Assembly (NCBI GenBank): GCA_051875715.1
Contig: JBJEHD010000017.1
Span: forward strand, 13,361 to 77,360
DNA from: DYCT01 sp051875715
Lineage (GTDB): Bacteria > Bacteroidota > Bacteroidia > Bacteroidales > Bacteroidaceae
Length of the DNA: 64,000 bases
Direction: 5' to 3'
Under the pieces are notes generated by a model. It made no database searches and had not been told where the DNA came from. It saw only the letters and a list, made by a program, of their open reading frames with translations. Positions 52,238 through 60,672 of the stretch are shown here, one piece after another. The translations under genes were made by a program, and so were the position numbers. Numbering within the stretch: position 1 is the stretch's first letter; the number at the start of each line of letters is the position of its first letter.

Positions 52238-53890
52238 ATGGGACGATGGAACGAGCGGCTCCGCAGCATCGGAGCGAAGGGGAGGTGGCTGTACGCCGTG
52301 TCGGCGGGCTATCGCCTGCGTCTGGCGGCCATCTGCCTGGTCGGGCTGGCTTCGGTGGCGTGCAGCCTGGCCTTCGTGTGGGCTTCGAAGCGGGTGGTCG
52401 ACGTGGCTGTCGGCTCCGAACCCGGCGACCTGTGGCTGTCGGCCCTCCTGGCGGTGGGCCTCTCGGTCGTGCAGATTCTCCTCTCGGCGGTGGACACGTG
52501 GCTGAGCGGCTGCCTGCCCGTCGACGTGGGCAACGCCCTGCGCCGCCGCCTGTTCGACCACCTGCTGCGCAGCCGCTGGCAGTCGCTGGACCGCTTCCAT
52601 TCGGGAGACGTGGTCAACCGCATCGCCCGCGATGCCGACTCCGTGGTGTCGCTCGTCACGGTGTCGCTTCCCGATTTCTTCATTACGCTGACGCAGTTCC
52701 TGGCCTCGTTCGCCTTCCTGTGTTGGCTCGACTCCTCGCTGGCCTGGACGCTCGTGCTGCTCATCCCCGTGTTCCTGCTGCTCAGCAAACTCTACGTGCG
52801 CCGCATGCGCCAGTACAACCGCGACATCCGCCGCACCGACAGCGACATCCAGGCCGTGGTGCAGGAGAGCGTGCAGCACCAGTTGGTGCTGAAGGCCCTG
52901 GAGCGGGTGGCCGACCGCCTCTCCGTGCTCGACGGCCTGCAGGGCGCGCTCCACGGCCTGGTGAAGCGGCGCACGCGTGTGTCGCTTTTCTCGCGGCTGA
53001 TGATGTCGTCCGGCTTCCATGCCGGCTATCTGCTGGTGTTCCTGTGGGGCGCGTTCCGCCTCAGCCGGGGCCTCATCACGTTCGGCACCATGTCCGCTTT
53101 CATGCAGCTGGTGGGGCGGGTGCAGCGTCCGGCGTTCGACCTCTCGTCGTTCCTGCCCACCTTTATCAGCGCCTACACGGCCGTGGAACGGCTGATGGAG
53201 TTGGAGGCCCTGCCCGAAGAGGAGGGCGGCCCCGCCGTCTGCCTGCAGGGCGGGGTGGGCATCCGGTGCCGGCAGGTGGGCTTTGCCTACGAGCCCGGCG
53301 GCGAGCGCGTGTTCGACGGCTGGGAGGCCGCCTTCCTGCCCGGTACGGCCACGGCGGTGCTGGGCGAGACCGGTGCCGGCAAGACCACGCTCATCCGCCT
53401 GCTGCTGGGGCTGGTGACGCCGCAGCAGGGCGAGGTGGTGCTTTGCGGCGAGGGACGCGAGGTGCCGGTGTCGGCCCGTACGCGTGCCAACTTCGTCTAC
53501 GTGCCCCAGGGCAACACCCTCTTCAGCGGCACCATCCGCGACAACCTGCTGCTGGGCTGCCCGCAGGCCACCGAGGCGCAACTGGCGGAGGCCCTCCGCA
53601 CGGCGGCGGCCGACTTCGTGTTCGACCTCCCCGACGGGCTCGACACCCGGCTGACCGAGCAGGGCGGCGGACTCTCCGAAGGCCAGGCCCAGCGCGTGGC
53701 CATCGCCCGCGGACTGCTCCGCCCGGGCCGCGTGCTCCTGTTCGACGAGGCCACCTCCGCCCTCGACCCCGACACCGAACAACGCCTGATGGACAACCTC
53801 CGCCGCCACTGCCAGGGGCGCACCGTGCTTTTCATCACCCATCACACGGCCCTGGCGGAGCGTTGCGACCAGATTATCCGCCTGGCTTAG
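52238..53890 (+). CDS. ABC exporter, fused membrane and ATPase domains
   Basis: A 550-residue half-transporter. Six membrane helices (about 25-310) precede a nucleotide-binding domain with Walker A LGETGAGKTTLIR, Q-loop YVPQGNTLFSG, signature LSEGQAQRVAIARGL, Walker B VLLFDEATSALD and the switch ITHHT. There is no N-terminal C39 protease, so leader removal would depend on a separate peptidase such as the S26-type protein encoded upstream. It starts one base after the preceding stop and is the last gene of the operon. The cargo is probably a peptide, by context. Confidence 0.92.
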   Translation: MGRWNERLRSIGAKGRWLYAVSAGYRLRLAAICLVGLASVACSLAFVWASKRVVDVAVGSEPGDLWLSALLAVGLSVVQILLSAVDTWLSGCLPVDVGNALRRRLFDHLLRSRWQSLDRFHSGDVVNRIARDADSVVSLVTVSLPDFFITLTQFLASFAFLCWLDSSLAWTLVLLIPVFLLLSKLYVRRMRQYNRDIRRTDSDIQAVVQESVQHQLVLKALERVADRLSVLDGLQGALHGLVKRRTRVSLFSRLMMSSGFHAGYLLVFLWGAFRLSRGLITFGTMSAFMQLVGRVQRPAFDLSSFLPTFISAYTAVERLMELEALPEEEGGPAVCLQGGVGIRCRQVGFAYEPGGERVFDGWEAAFLPGTATAVLGETGAGKTTLIRLLLGLVTPQQGEVVLCGEGREVPVSARTRANFVYVPQGNTLFSGTIRDNLLLGCPQATEAQLAEALRTAAADFVFDLPDGLDTRLTEQGGGLSEGQAQRVAIARGLLRPGRVLLFDEATSALDPDTEQRLMDNLRRHCQGRTVLFITHHTALAERCDQIIRLA

Positions 53891-53925
53891 CGCGCAATAC
53901 CGAATTTTTTATTACTTTTGCGCGC
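53890..53925. repeat. Inverted repeat enclosing the ffh -7 box
   Basis: GCGCGCAA (53890-53897) and TTGCGCGC (53918-53925) are perfect inverted arms around a 20-base AT-rich centre that contains most of the -7 box. It could be an operator or the terminator of the exporter gene. Confidence 0.5.
53913..53920 (+). promoter_or_regulatory. -7 box of ffh
   Basis: TACTTTTG matches TAnnTTTG exactly and lies 37 bases before the ffh ATG. Confidence 0.5.
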
Positions 53926-53957
53926 TCAACATCGAAAACCAATACATCATAACAGAT

Positions 53958-55277
53958 ATGTTCGACAATTTAAGCGAGAGACTCGAACGGTCTTTCAAGA
54001 TATTAAAAGGTGAGGGCAAAATCACCGAAATCAATGTGGCCGAGACGCTGAAGGACGTGCGCAAGGCCCTGCTCGATGCCGACGTCAACTACAAGGTGGC
54101 CAAGACCTTCACGGACACGGTGAAGGAGAAGGCCCTCGGACAGAACGTGCTGACGGCCGTCAAGCCCAGCCAGCTGATGGTGAAGATTGTCCACGACGAA
54201 CTTGCCCGCCTGATGGGCGGCGAAACGGCCGAAATCAACGTGCAGGGCAGCCCGGCCGTCATCCTCATGTCGGGTCTGCAGGGTTCGGGTAAGACCACCT
54301 TCTCCGGTAAATTGGCCCGTATGCTCAAATCCAAACGGAGCAAACGCCCCTTGCTGGTGGCCTGCGACGTCTACCGCCCGGCTGCCATCGACCAGCTGAA
54401 GGTGCTGGGCGAACAAATCCAGGTGCCCGTCTACAGCGAACCGGACAGCAAGGACCCCGTCGCCATCGCGCAAAACGCCATCCGTGAGGCCAAGGCCAAG
54501 GGCCACGACCTCGTCATCGTCGATACGGCCGGCCGCCTGGCCGTCGACGAGCAGATGATGAACGAGATTGCCGCTATCAAGGCCGCCATCCATCCGCAGG
54601 AGACCCTCTTCGTGGTCGACGCCATGACCGGTCAGGATGCCGTCAACACCGCCAAGGAGTTCAACGACCGCCTCGACTTCGACGGCGTGGTGCTGACCAA
54701 ACTCGACGGCGACACCCGAGGCGGTGCCGCCCTCTCCATCCGCACGGTGGTGGACAAGCCCATCAAGTTTGTCGGCACGGGCGAGAAACTCGAAGCCATC
54801 GACCAGTTCCATCCCGCCCGTATGGCGGACCGCATCCTCGGCATGGGCGACATCGTGTCGTTGGTGGAACGCGCGCAGGAGCAGTATGACGAGGAAGAGG
54901 CCAAACGCCTCCAGAAGAAAATCGCCAAGAACCAGTTCGACTTCAACGACTTCATGACCCAAATCCAGCAAATCAAGCGGATGGGCAACCTGAAGGACCT
55001 CGCCTCGATGATCCCGGGCGTGAGCAAGCAGCTGAAGGACATCGACATCGACGACAATGCCTTCAAGAGCATCGAGGCCATCATCCAGTCGATGACGCCG
55101 GCCGAACGCGCCAACCCCGAAATCCTGAACGGCTCGCGCCGCATGCGCATCGCCAAGGGCAGCGGTACCTCCATCCAGGAAGTGAACCGCCTGCTGAAGC
55201 AGTTCGACCAGACGCGCAAGATGATGAAACTCATCAGCAACAGCTCGAAGATGATGGGGCGGATGCCGCGCCGCTGA
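53958..55277 (+). CDS. ffh: Signal recognition particle protein Ffh
   Basis: A 439-residue SRP GTPase that binds signal sequences and 4.5S RNA. N domain (about 1-85), G domain (about 95-295) with LMSGLQGSGKTTFSGKLA, DVYRPAAIDQLK, VDTAGRLAVDE and TKLDGDTRGGAALS, then the Met-rich M domain (about 325-439). The M domain contains the RNA-binding SRRMRIAKGSGTSIQEVNRL. The length is typical. It is followed by a terminator. Confidence 0.98.
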   Translation: MFDNLSERLERSFKILKGEGKITEINVAETLKDVRKALLDADVNYKVAKTFTDTVKEKALGQNVLTAVKPSQLMVKIVHDELARLMGGETAEINVQGSPAVILMSGLQGSGKTTFSGKLARMLKSKRSKRPLLVACDVYRPAAIDQLKVLGEQIQVPVYSEPDSKDPVAIAQNAIREAKAKGHDLVIVDTAGRLAVDEQMMNEIAAIKAAIHPQETLFVVDAMTGQDAVNTAKEFNDRLDFDGVVLTKLDGDTRGGAALSIRTVVDKPIKFVGTGEKLEAIDQFHPARMADRILGMGDIVSLVERAQEQYDEEEAKRLQKKIAKNQFDFNDFMTQIQQIKRMGNLKDLASMIPGVSKQLKDIDIDDNAFKSIEAIIQSMTPAERANPEILNGSRRMRIAKGSGTSIQEVNRLLKQFDQTRKMMKLISNSSKMMGRMPRR

Positions 55278-55315
55278 TGCCGCGCTAAGTCCCCTCCCCC
55301 GTACCCCCATAGCCC

Positions 55316-55365
55316 TTCCCCGGCCTTCGTACACGTAAATGCGTGCACGGGCCGGGGAATTTTTG
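55316..55365 (+). terminator. Terminator of ffh
   Basis: TTCCCCGGCC (55316-55325) pairs with GGCCGGGGAA (55350-55359) and is followed by TTTTT. The loop contains a further imperfect palindrome, GTACACG / CGTGCAC. Confidence 0.8.
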
Positions 55366-55431
55366 TATGCGGACGTATAGAATCTACGTCTCAAGTCGTG
55401 AAACGTACGTTCCAAGCCGTGAAACGTACAT
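55366..55431. repeat. Tandem palindromic units
   Basis: Two near-identical units, CAAGTCGTGAAACGTACGT and CAAGCCGTGAAACGTACAT, follow a related copy around TATGCGGACGTATAG. Spacing is about 21-22 bases, as in the array at 19182-19264. Confidence 0.55.
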
Positions 55432-55593
55432 GAGGCTGTGTCAAAACTTCCAATTTTGGCACAGCCTCAAAGGTGCGTCAGAATGGTCGAGATGCAAGGC
55501 GCTGAGGCTGAGGTCGAAGGGAGTGTACTGGCGTACACGACCAAGGCCGAATGCCGATAGCAACGCCGCAGATGGGCCATTATGACACACCGC
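55432..55593 (+). repeat. MITE-like repeat element, copy 3
   Basis: Begins with the hairpin GAGGCTGTGTCAAAAC / ATTTTGGCACAGCCTC (55432-55468). A long segment follows, with ends AAGGTGCGTCAGAATGG and GGCCATTATGACACACC and an internal palindrome GTGTAC-TGGC-GTACAC. It shares its right half with copy 1 and, in inverse orientation, with copy 4 at the window end. It is non-coding. Confidence 0.8.
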
Positions 55594-55748
55594 CATATAA
55601 AATGCGCGTAGGGTCGCGGCCCTTTTTCTCCCGTCTTTCGCCCGTTTGCGAGCGTTGCCTCGGCGGATGTCCGATGCCACCTTGGGAGTATCTGTTTGTG
55701 GCGAAAGGATTACAGATTTATGATTACGTAAACTTTTTGATGTTAATT

Positions 55749-55780
55749 TTTGTATATTCAAATCCTTTTCTATATGTTTG
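55749..55780 (+). promoter_or_regulatory. Promoter of the first secreted-protein gene
   Basis: TTTG, a 20-base spacer and TATGTTTG: both boxes match the consensus. It lies 37 bases before the ATG at 55818. Confidence 0.65.
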
Positions 55781-55817
55781 CGCCCAGACAAATAACAAAA
55801 CGAAAACTGGTTAGATT

Positions 55818-58038
55818 ATGAAAAGATTGTTTTACGGATTCGGATTGCTCCTCCTCGCGGCATGGGGGGGTAAAGTGTGAGGCACAGACAACGGCCTATG
55901 TTGGAGGCTATTCGATTCAGTCTGGTACGGTCGCAGGCTTTTACAAGGTGACTTTGGACGAGAACAGCACGGCCGATGTTGAGATTGAGCAGGTAATCGC
56001 GAATAAACAGAGCCCAAGTAAGGATAATTACTTCGTAGTGGCCGGGGCCATGGTTGGGGATAAATATTATACAGTGTTAGGTGTTGGTGCAACATATGCG
56101 TCGAAAGATTACGAATATGGGTGGATAAATACATCGACCGGTGCTTACTCAAAAATTGGCGATATGGCGACTATCACCGGGGGTAGTAATTTCACTTATT
56201 CGTCCATCGAACGTGTGTCGGACATGACATACGACAAGAAGAACAAGGTACTCTATGCCATCTCGACCACAACAAAGGCCAGTTCTGCGACAGTCAAGCC
56301 ATCAAGGCTTTATTGTATCGAACCTACCACGGGTAAGATGACTACATTGGCTGATTTGCAAGCTACGCTTTGCGGCATCGCAGCCGATGCAAACGGCGAA
56401 TTGTATTGCATCGGTAGTAACTTAGAATCGACGTATGGCTTCACGCTCTTCAAAATAAAAAAAGACAATGGTTCGTACTCTGTTGAAGAGGTGATGAAAA
56501 ACTTTACGGTAAAGGATGCAAGCAAGACTTATACCAAGTTGGATATGTCAGGCTCCCGTCGATGCCAGTCCATCGAATTCGGTGCAGACGGCAAGTTGTA
56601 TTGGATGGCTCGTCCTTATAATTTCCCTGCAGTAAACAGGTGGGCTGTTATCGACGACTTCAATGCTACCGAAGTGACGCTGAAAGGCTCGTTGGGTAAC
56701 TACCACATGGTGGGACTTACATTTGATCCACTGGTTGTAACGGAGTCTCTATCGGACGTGACGGATATCACCGTGAACGGGAAGAGCATCTGGCCTATCC
56801 AATTCACTGGCACAAATGCAACGTACACGCTCGATTATGGCGTGGATACGTCAAATCGAGTAGTGAAGGTGATGGTAGGTGAGACGGAAAAGGAGGTCAC
56901 CGTGAGTACGGTGATGACGGAAAACGGCCAGTCGTACTTTACTGCCAAATTCACAATAGGCTCTATAGAATATGAAATTAAATTGTATGTGACGTACCAA
57001 ATAGCATCCGGCACCAAGTCTGTTGCAATCGAAGGCACGCTCAGCAGTGACAAGGTGACCGACCTCAACAACGCCGATAATAAACTGACGGTAGTCGACC
57101 TGACCGGCATCACGTCGGTGAGCGCGGAGGCCGGGAATCTGAACCTGCAGAACCCCAACTGCCTGGTCTTCACCAAGCCGGGTGTCACGTTGTACGTTGC
57201 AGACGGCAAGCACGTCAACCAGGTGGTGTATGACAGCGAAGCCGGCACGTATACGGCCAACGACATCCAGTTGACCGACGGCACCAACTTCCGAAATCCG
57301 CATGCCTTCCAGGCCAAGAAGGTGAGCTACAAACGCACCTTCACGCCCAACAAATACGGCACCTTCTGCCTGCCCTACGCCATGAAGGTGAGCGAACTCG
57401 GCCTGGCCGAAGGCGAGGTGGTGGAAGAACTCGAGAGCCTGGACGCCGCCAACTCCACCATCACCTTCACCCAGCTGGCCGATGATGCCGACCTGGAGCC
57501 CAACAAGGCCTACCTGATTGGCAACAACGCCACGAACACGGCCAAGACCTTCGCCCTCGACAAAGGCGACACGTACGGCATCGAAGTGCCCGAAGTGTCG
57601 GATACCATTCCCTCGTCGACGTGCTTCCGGGCAAACATGGTCTCCTTCGTGATGGCCAACGACCCGAACCTCTACAAACTCAACTCTACGAAGAACCAGT
57701 TCACCCACTCGGACGGCACCGCCGTCATCCCCGCCTTCCGGGGTTATCTGGACCTGAACACGGCCACGCCGCTTTCGAGTCTGCGCGTGAAGCACATCAC
57801 CCGTGGCACGGGCGAAGAGGGCGGCGGCGCCACTGCCATAGCCGACACGCCGGCCGCCTCGTCGGTATGGATGGAGGAAGGCATGCTGCACGTCCGTGCC
57901 GCCGAAGAACTGCTGGTGCCGGTCTATGCACTCGACGGCCGTCTGGTGTGCTGGCTGCACGTGCAGCCCAACCGGCCCGCCTCCGTGGCCCTCGAACGGG
58001 GCACGTACCTCGTGGCCGGCCAGAAGGTGGTGTGGTAA
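55818..58038 (+). CDS. Large secreted protein with C-terminal sorting-like tail; out of frame at a G7 run
   Basis: The ATG at 55818 opens a signal peptide (MKRLFYGFGLLLLAAWGG) but reaches a stop at 55878. The long frame that continues to 58038 is in the next phase, and a run of seven G at 55864-55870 joins them. With six G the product would read AAWGVKCEAQTTAYVGGYS, a normal signal peptide and mature start, giving 739 residues. As written, translation would have to begin downstream (GTG 55948 or an internal ATG). The N-terminal half looks propeller-like. The C-terminal 340 residues are shared with the gene at 60673-63252 and end in a beta tail (VYALDGRLVCWLHVQPN, LVAGQKVVW) resembling type IX/Por-like sorting tails. 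Function unknown. Confidence 0.7.
55864..55870. other. G7 homopolymer at the frame break
   Basis: Seven G in a row inside the signal-peptide region. Loss of one G restores a continuous reading frame through the whole gene, so the tract could be a slippage switch, a fixed mutation or a base-calling error. Confidence 0.75.
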
Positions 58039-58093
58039 AGAATGCGATCTGACAAACGAACTGAATAAAACAAACTAAATAAGGAAAACCATT

Positions 58094-58288
58094 ATGAACA
58101 AGCAACCCTATATCAAACCGAGCATCGAAGTAATCGACATCCTCCCCGTGGCCGTCATGGCCCTCTCCGGACCAACCCCCGGCCTTGGCGAAGAAAGCGA
58201 CAACGAATCGGCCGGCGCGCCTCGTCGCCCGGCCAAGACCTGCGCCGAGTTTTGGCACGAGAGCGACTGGTACACCAATCCGCAATAA
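58094..58288 (+). CDS. 64-residue conserved peptide, copy A
   Basis: A small protein of unknown function that follows the secreted protein gene by 55 bases. The N-terminal half (YIKPSIEVIDILPVAVMALSG) is leader-like. The C-terminal half is hydrophilic, with DNESAGAPRRP, one Cys, and a FW...DW pattern. It aligns without gaps to the peptide at 63294-63488 with 40 of 64 identical residues, which shows it is a real gene. Short Bacteroidota proteins starting with a similar K-x-YIKP-x-IEV block are known but uncharacterised. A peptide precursor is one possibility; a small partner of the secreted protein is another. Confidence 0.8.
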   Translation: MNKQPYIKPSIEVIDILPVAVMALSGPTPGLGEESDNESAGAPRRPAKTCAEFWHESDWYTNPQ

Positions 58289-58330
58289 TGCCAGCGCGGG
58301 CCGCCGAGGCCCGTCCGCCGACGTAATAGG

Positions 58331-58370
58331 CAGAGGCCGCACCCGGAATCCCGGGTGCGGCCTCTGTGGC
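58331..58370. terminator. Strong hairpin after peptide copy A
   Basis: A perfect 16-base stem: CAGAGGCCGCACCCGG (58331-58346), loop AATC, and its complement (58351-58366). It is very stable but lacks a long T tract. It separates the first module from the next gene. Confidence 0.75.
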
Positions 58371-58504
58371 ATTTCGGGCGTGGAAGGCGTGGAAGCCGGC
58401 TGGGGCGGCAGCGGTGCATCAAAACGGCCGGAAGCGGGCCTTTGCCCAATATTTACTCCCAAACGGTTAAATATTGCACATGCGTATACGCCTCAAACCG
58501 TTTC

Positions 58505-58536
58505 TTTGCATCGTGAAAACACAACTGCTATGTTTA
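58505..58536 (+). promoter_or_regulatory. Promoter of the second secreted-protein gene
   Basis: TTTG, a 20-base spacer and TATGTTTA (one mismatch in the -7 box), 20 bases before the ATG at 58556. Confidence 0.55.
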
Positions 58537-58555
58537 CTTTAAATGCATAATACCT

Positions 58556-60556
58556 ATGAAAAACAGAATCTTTACGCTCTTAGGATGCCTCGTGGCCTTT
58601 GTAGGCGCGGCGATGGCAGACGAAGTAATTATCGAACACAATGCAGGTACTTTGTCGAGTGACAAATATACATGGACTGGAAAGGAGGACACTCCTACGG
58701 CCGGATATACGTTGCATTGCGGAACAAATAGTAAAACTATAGATGCCGGTGTCGCTGTCGGTGACTATAAAGCTATCAAGTTTTCGGCAGGCGAACAATA
58801 TATTTTGGATTTACCGGAGTCCGTGTCTGTGACAGCCGTGACCTTTGTGGGATATTCGAATGATAAATCCAGTGATTCTTATTTGTCTAAACTGAACGAT
58901 ACAACATATGGGGAGACAGACTACCAATTCCCTCTTGGCAAGGGGTCTGCAACGACATCGTATAAGATTGATTTCGATACGCCCGTGACAGGCTCTATTT
59001 CTTTCATTGTGGGAGGAAAACAGTCCGGATTATACCTTGTTCTGACAACGGCCTCTGAGCCCGAAGGCCCCAGCAGCGACGCCTCCATCGCCAAGGTGGA
59101 ACTGGGCGGAAACGAAGTGGAATACGCGGATGGATTTTATTACGCCAAAATCCCTGCTTCTTACACGAAGGAAATGATCACGCTGAAGGTGACCCCGACC
59201 GACGCAAAAGCCGTTGTGACGGTGGACCTCGACGACGTGCCGAACACCACGCCGGGTGCATACGCCACCGACCTCTTGGTGGACGACCTGGGCGATACTG
59301 GCGCCACCATCACGGTGACGGCCGAAGACGGAACGACGAAATACGAAGTGAACCTCTTTGCCGACAAGGCTACGGAGACCGATACGGACAACTCGCTGGC
59401 CAAAGTGATGGTGGACGGCGTGGAACTGACGGCCGACGATTCGGGCACGAACTACCCCTACGCCATCCCCTTCGACTATAGCGGAGAACTGACCGTCACG
59501 GCCGAGGCTACCAGCCAATACGCCACCGTGGCCATCCTCGATACGGACAACAACCCGACCGTGGCCGGCGGACAGTCGGCCGTCGTACCGGTGAAGGTGC
59601 AGGCCGAAAGCGGCGACGTGGCCACCTACACCGTGACCATCACGCGTGAAGCCGCATCCACGGCTTGCGACCTGACCGCATTCACCATCAACGGATTCAG
59701 AAGCGTGATTGAAGGGACGAACGTGACCGTGAAAGTGGTGGAAGGCTACGACTTCTCGCACACGCCTGCCATGAGCGTGTCCGAAAAGGCTGCTGCCGTA
59801 TGGAACGCCGAAGCGAAGACCGTGACCGTGACCGCACAGGACGGCACCACCGTGCAGACCTACACCGTGGCCGCTGCCGCCGAATACGTACAGCCTTACC
59901 AGGTGACCGAAGCGGCTCACGTATCGTTTGCTGCCGCCGCTGCCCCCACGGGATATGAGTGGGTTTACGGTCCGAACTATAACCCCACCATGGCCGACTT
60001 TGCCAGTGCTGCCGTGGGCGGATACGACCTGGCCAAGGCCAGCGAGGCTGCCAACGTGGATGCCGGTAAGGACATCCTCAAAGTGTACGTAGCCAACTGC
60101 GATATGCTGACCTTCAACCTCGGTGCCACCGGCACGCGCAAGGTGAACGTGACGATGGGCGAAACGGCACTGGTGACGGGCTTCTCCATCGCTGAGAAGA
60201 ACACGATGTATGCCGTTACGTGCGAAGTCAACAGCCGTGAGGCGGTGGTATTGGAACTGGAATCCTTCACGAAGGACGGTGAGCCCACCAACGGCGGTAC
60301 GCGCATCTTCAGCATCGACGTAACCCCGATGGCCGACGACCCGACCTCCATCAGCGATGCCAAGGCTGCCGGCATGGCCATCTATGCAGCCGACGGACAG
60401 GTGCTGATTTCCACGGCTGAGGCTGCCACCATCGACGTCTACGCCATCGACGGCCGCTTGGTTCGCCGCGTCGAACTGGCCGAAGGTACGAACACCATCA
60501 GCGGCTTGGCCCGTGGCATGTACCTCATCAACAATCAGAAAGTCATAGTCAAATAA
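58556..60556 (+). CDS. Secreted multi-domain beta-sandwich protein with sorting-like tail
   Basis: A 666-residue protein with a signal peptide (MKNRIFTLLGCLVAFVGAAMA). Residues about 22-160 form a beta-rich domain containing AIKFSAGEQYILDLPESVS and KIDFDTPVTGSISFIVGG. Then come repeated cadherin-like/Ig-like units, each with a 'VxVxGxE... YAxPxxYxxExTVTxxA' pattern (for example LAKVMVDGVELTADDSG and VATYTVTITREAAS). The end, VYAIDGRLVRRVELAEGTN and GMYLINNQKVIVK, is a Por/type-IX-like tail, more distant from those of the two flanking genes. It lacks an associated 64-aa peptide. Probably a surface or matrix protein; ligand unknown. Confidence 0.72.
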   Translation: MKNRIFTLLGCLVAFVGAAMADEVIIEHNAGTLSSDKYTWTGKEDTPTAGYTLHCGTNSKTIDAGVAVGDYKAIKFSAGEQYILDLPESVSVTAVTFVGYSNDKSSDSYLSKLNDTTYGETDYQFPLGKGSATTSYKIDFDTPVTGSISFIVGGKQSGLYLVLTTASEPEGPSSDASIAKVELGGNEVEYADGFYYAKIPASYTKEMITLKVTPTDAKAVVTVDLDDVPNTTPGAYATDLLVDDLGDTGATITVTAEDGTTKYEVNLFADKATETDTDNSLAKVMVDGVELTADDSGTNYPYAIPFDYSGELTVTAEATSQYATVAILDTDNNPTVAGGQSAVVPVKVQAESGDVATYTVTITREAASTACDLTAFTINGFRSVIEGTNVTVKVVEGYDFSHTPAMSVSEKAAAVWNAEAKTVTVTAQDGTTVQTYTVAAAAEYVQPYQVTEAAHVSFAAAAAPTGYEWVYGPNYNPTMADFASAAVGGYDLAKASEAANVDAGKDILKVYVANCDMLTFNLGATGTRKVNVTMGETALVTGFSIAEKNTMYAVTCEVNSREAVVLELESFTKDGEPTNGGTRIFSIDVTPMADDPTSISDAKAAGMAIYAADGQVLISTAEAATIDVYAIDGRLVRRVELAEGTNTISGLARGMYLINNQKVIVK

Positions 60557-60589
60557 GTTTTAGGTTATAAGTAGTAGTTTCTGTTAAGG

Positions 60590-60615
60590 GGCTTTTCCGT
60601 GAGGGAAGGTCCTTT
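60590..60615 (+). terminator. Imperfect hairpin after the second secreted-protein gene
   Basis: AAGGGGCTTTTCC and GGGAAGGTCCTT form an interrupted stem with loop GTGA. It may attenuate or end transcription before the next gene. No convincing TAnnTTTG box was found between it and the ATG at 60673. Confidence 0.4.
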
Positions 60616-60672
60616 AATGGCAAATCAGATATAACTGCTAAACTTCGTGAAACATTAACTAATTATTGATAT

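Larger units (their letters stand above)
55278..55817. other. Gene-free intergenic region with terminator, palindromes, repeat and promoter
   Basis: 540 bases between ffh and the first secreted-protein gene. In order it holds the ffh terminator (55316-55365), a palindrome cluster (55366-55431), copy 3 of the MITE-like repeat (55432-55593) and a promoter (55749-55780). No supported coding frame was seen. Confidence 0.75.

Noticed and set aside
50749..52269. Minus-strand frame of 506 codons opposite the PqqD/nucleotidyltransferase genes
   Set aside because: Shadow frame in very GC-rich DNA; the plus-strand genes have recognisable motifs and operon spacing.
49503..53890. Lasso-peptide biosynthetic cluster
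   Set aside because: The B2 transglutaminase-like protease and the C cyclase are both missing, so the operon cannot make a lasso peptide in the known way.
52246..53952. Alternative plus-strand frame of 568 codons inside the ABC exporter
   Set aside because: The frame starting at 52238 contains all Walker and signature motifs; this one is Arg/Gly/Pro-rich without a domain.
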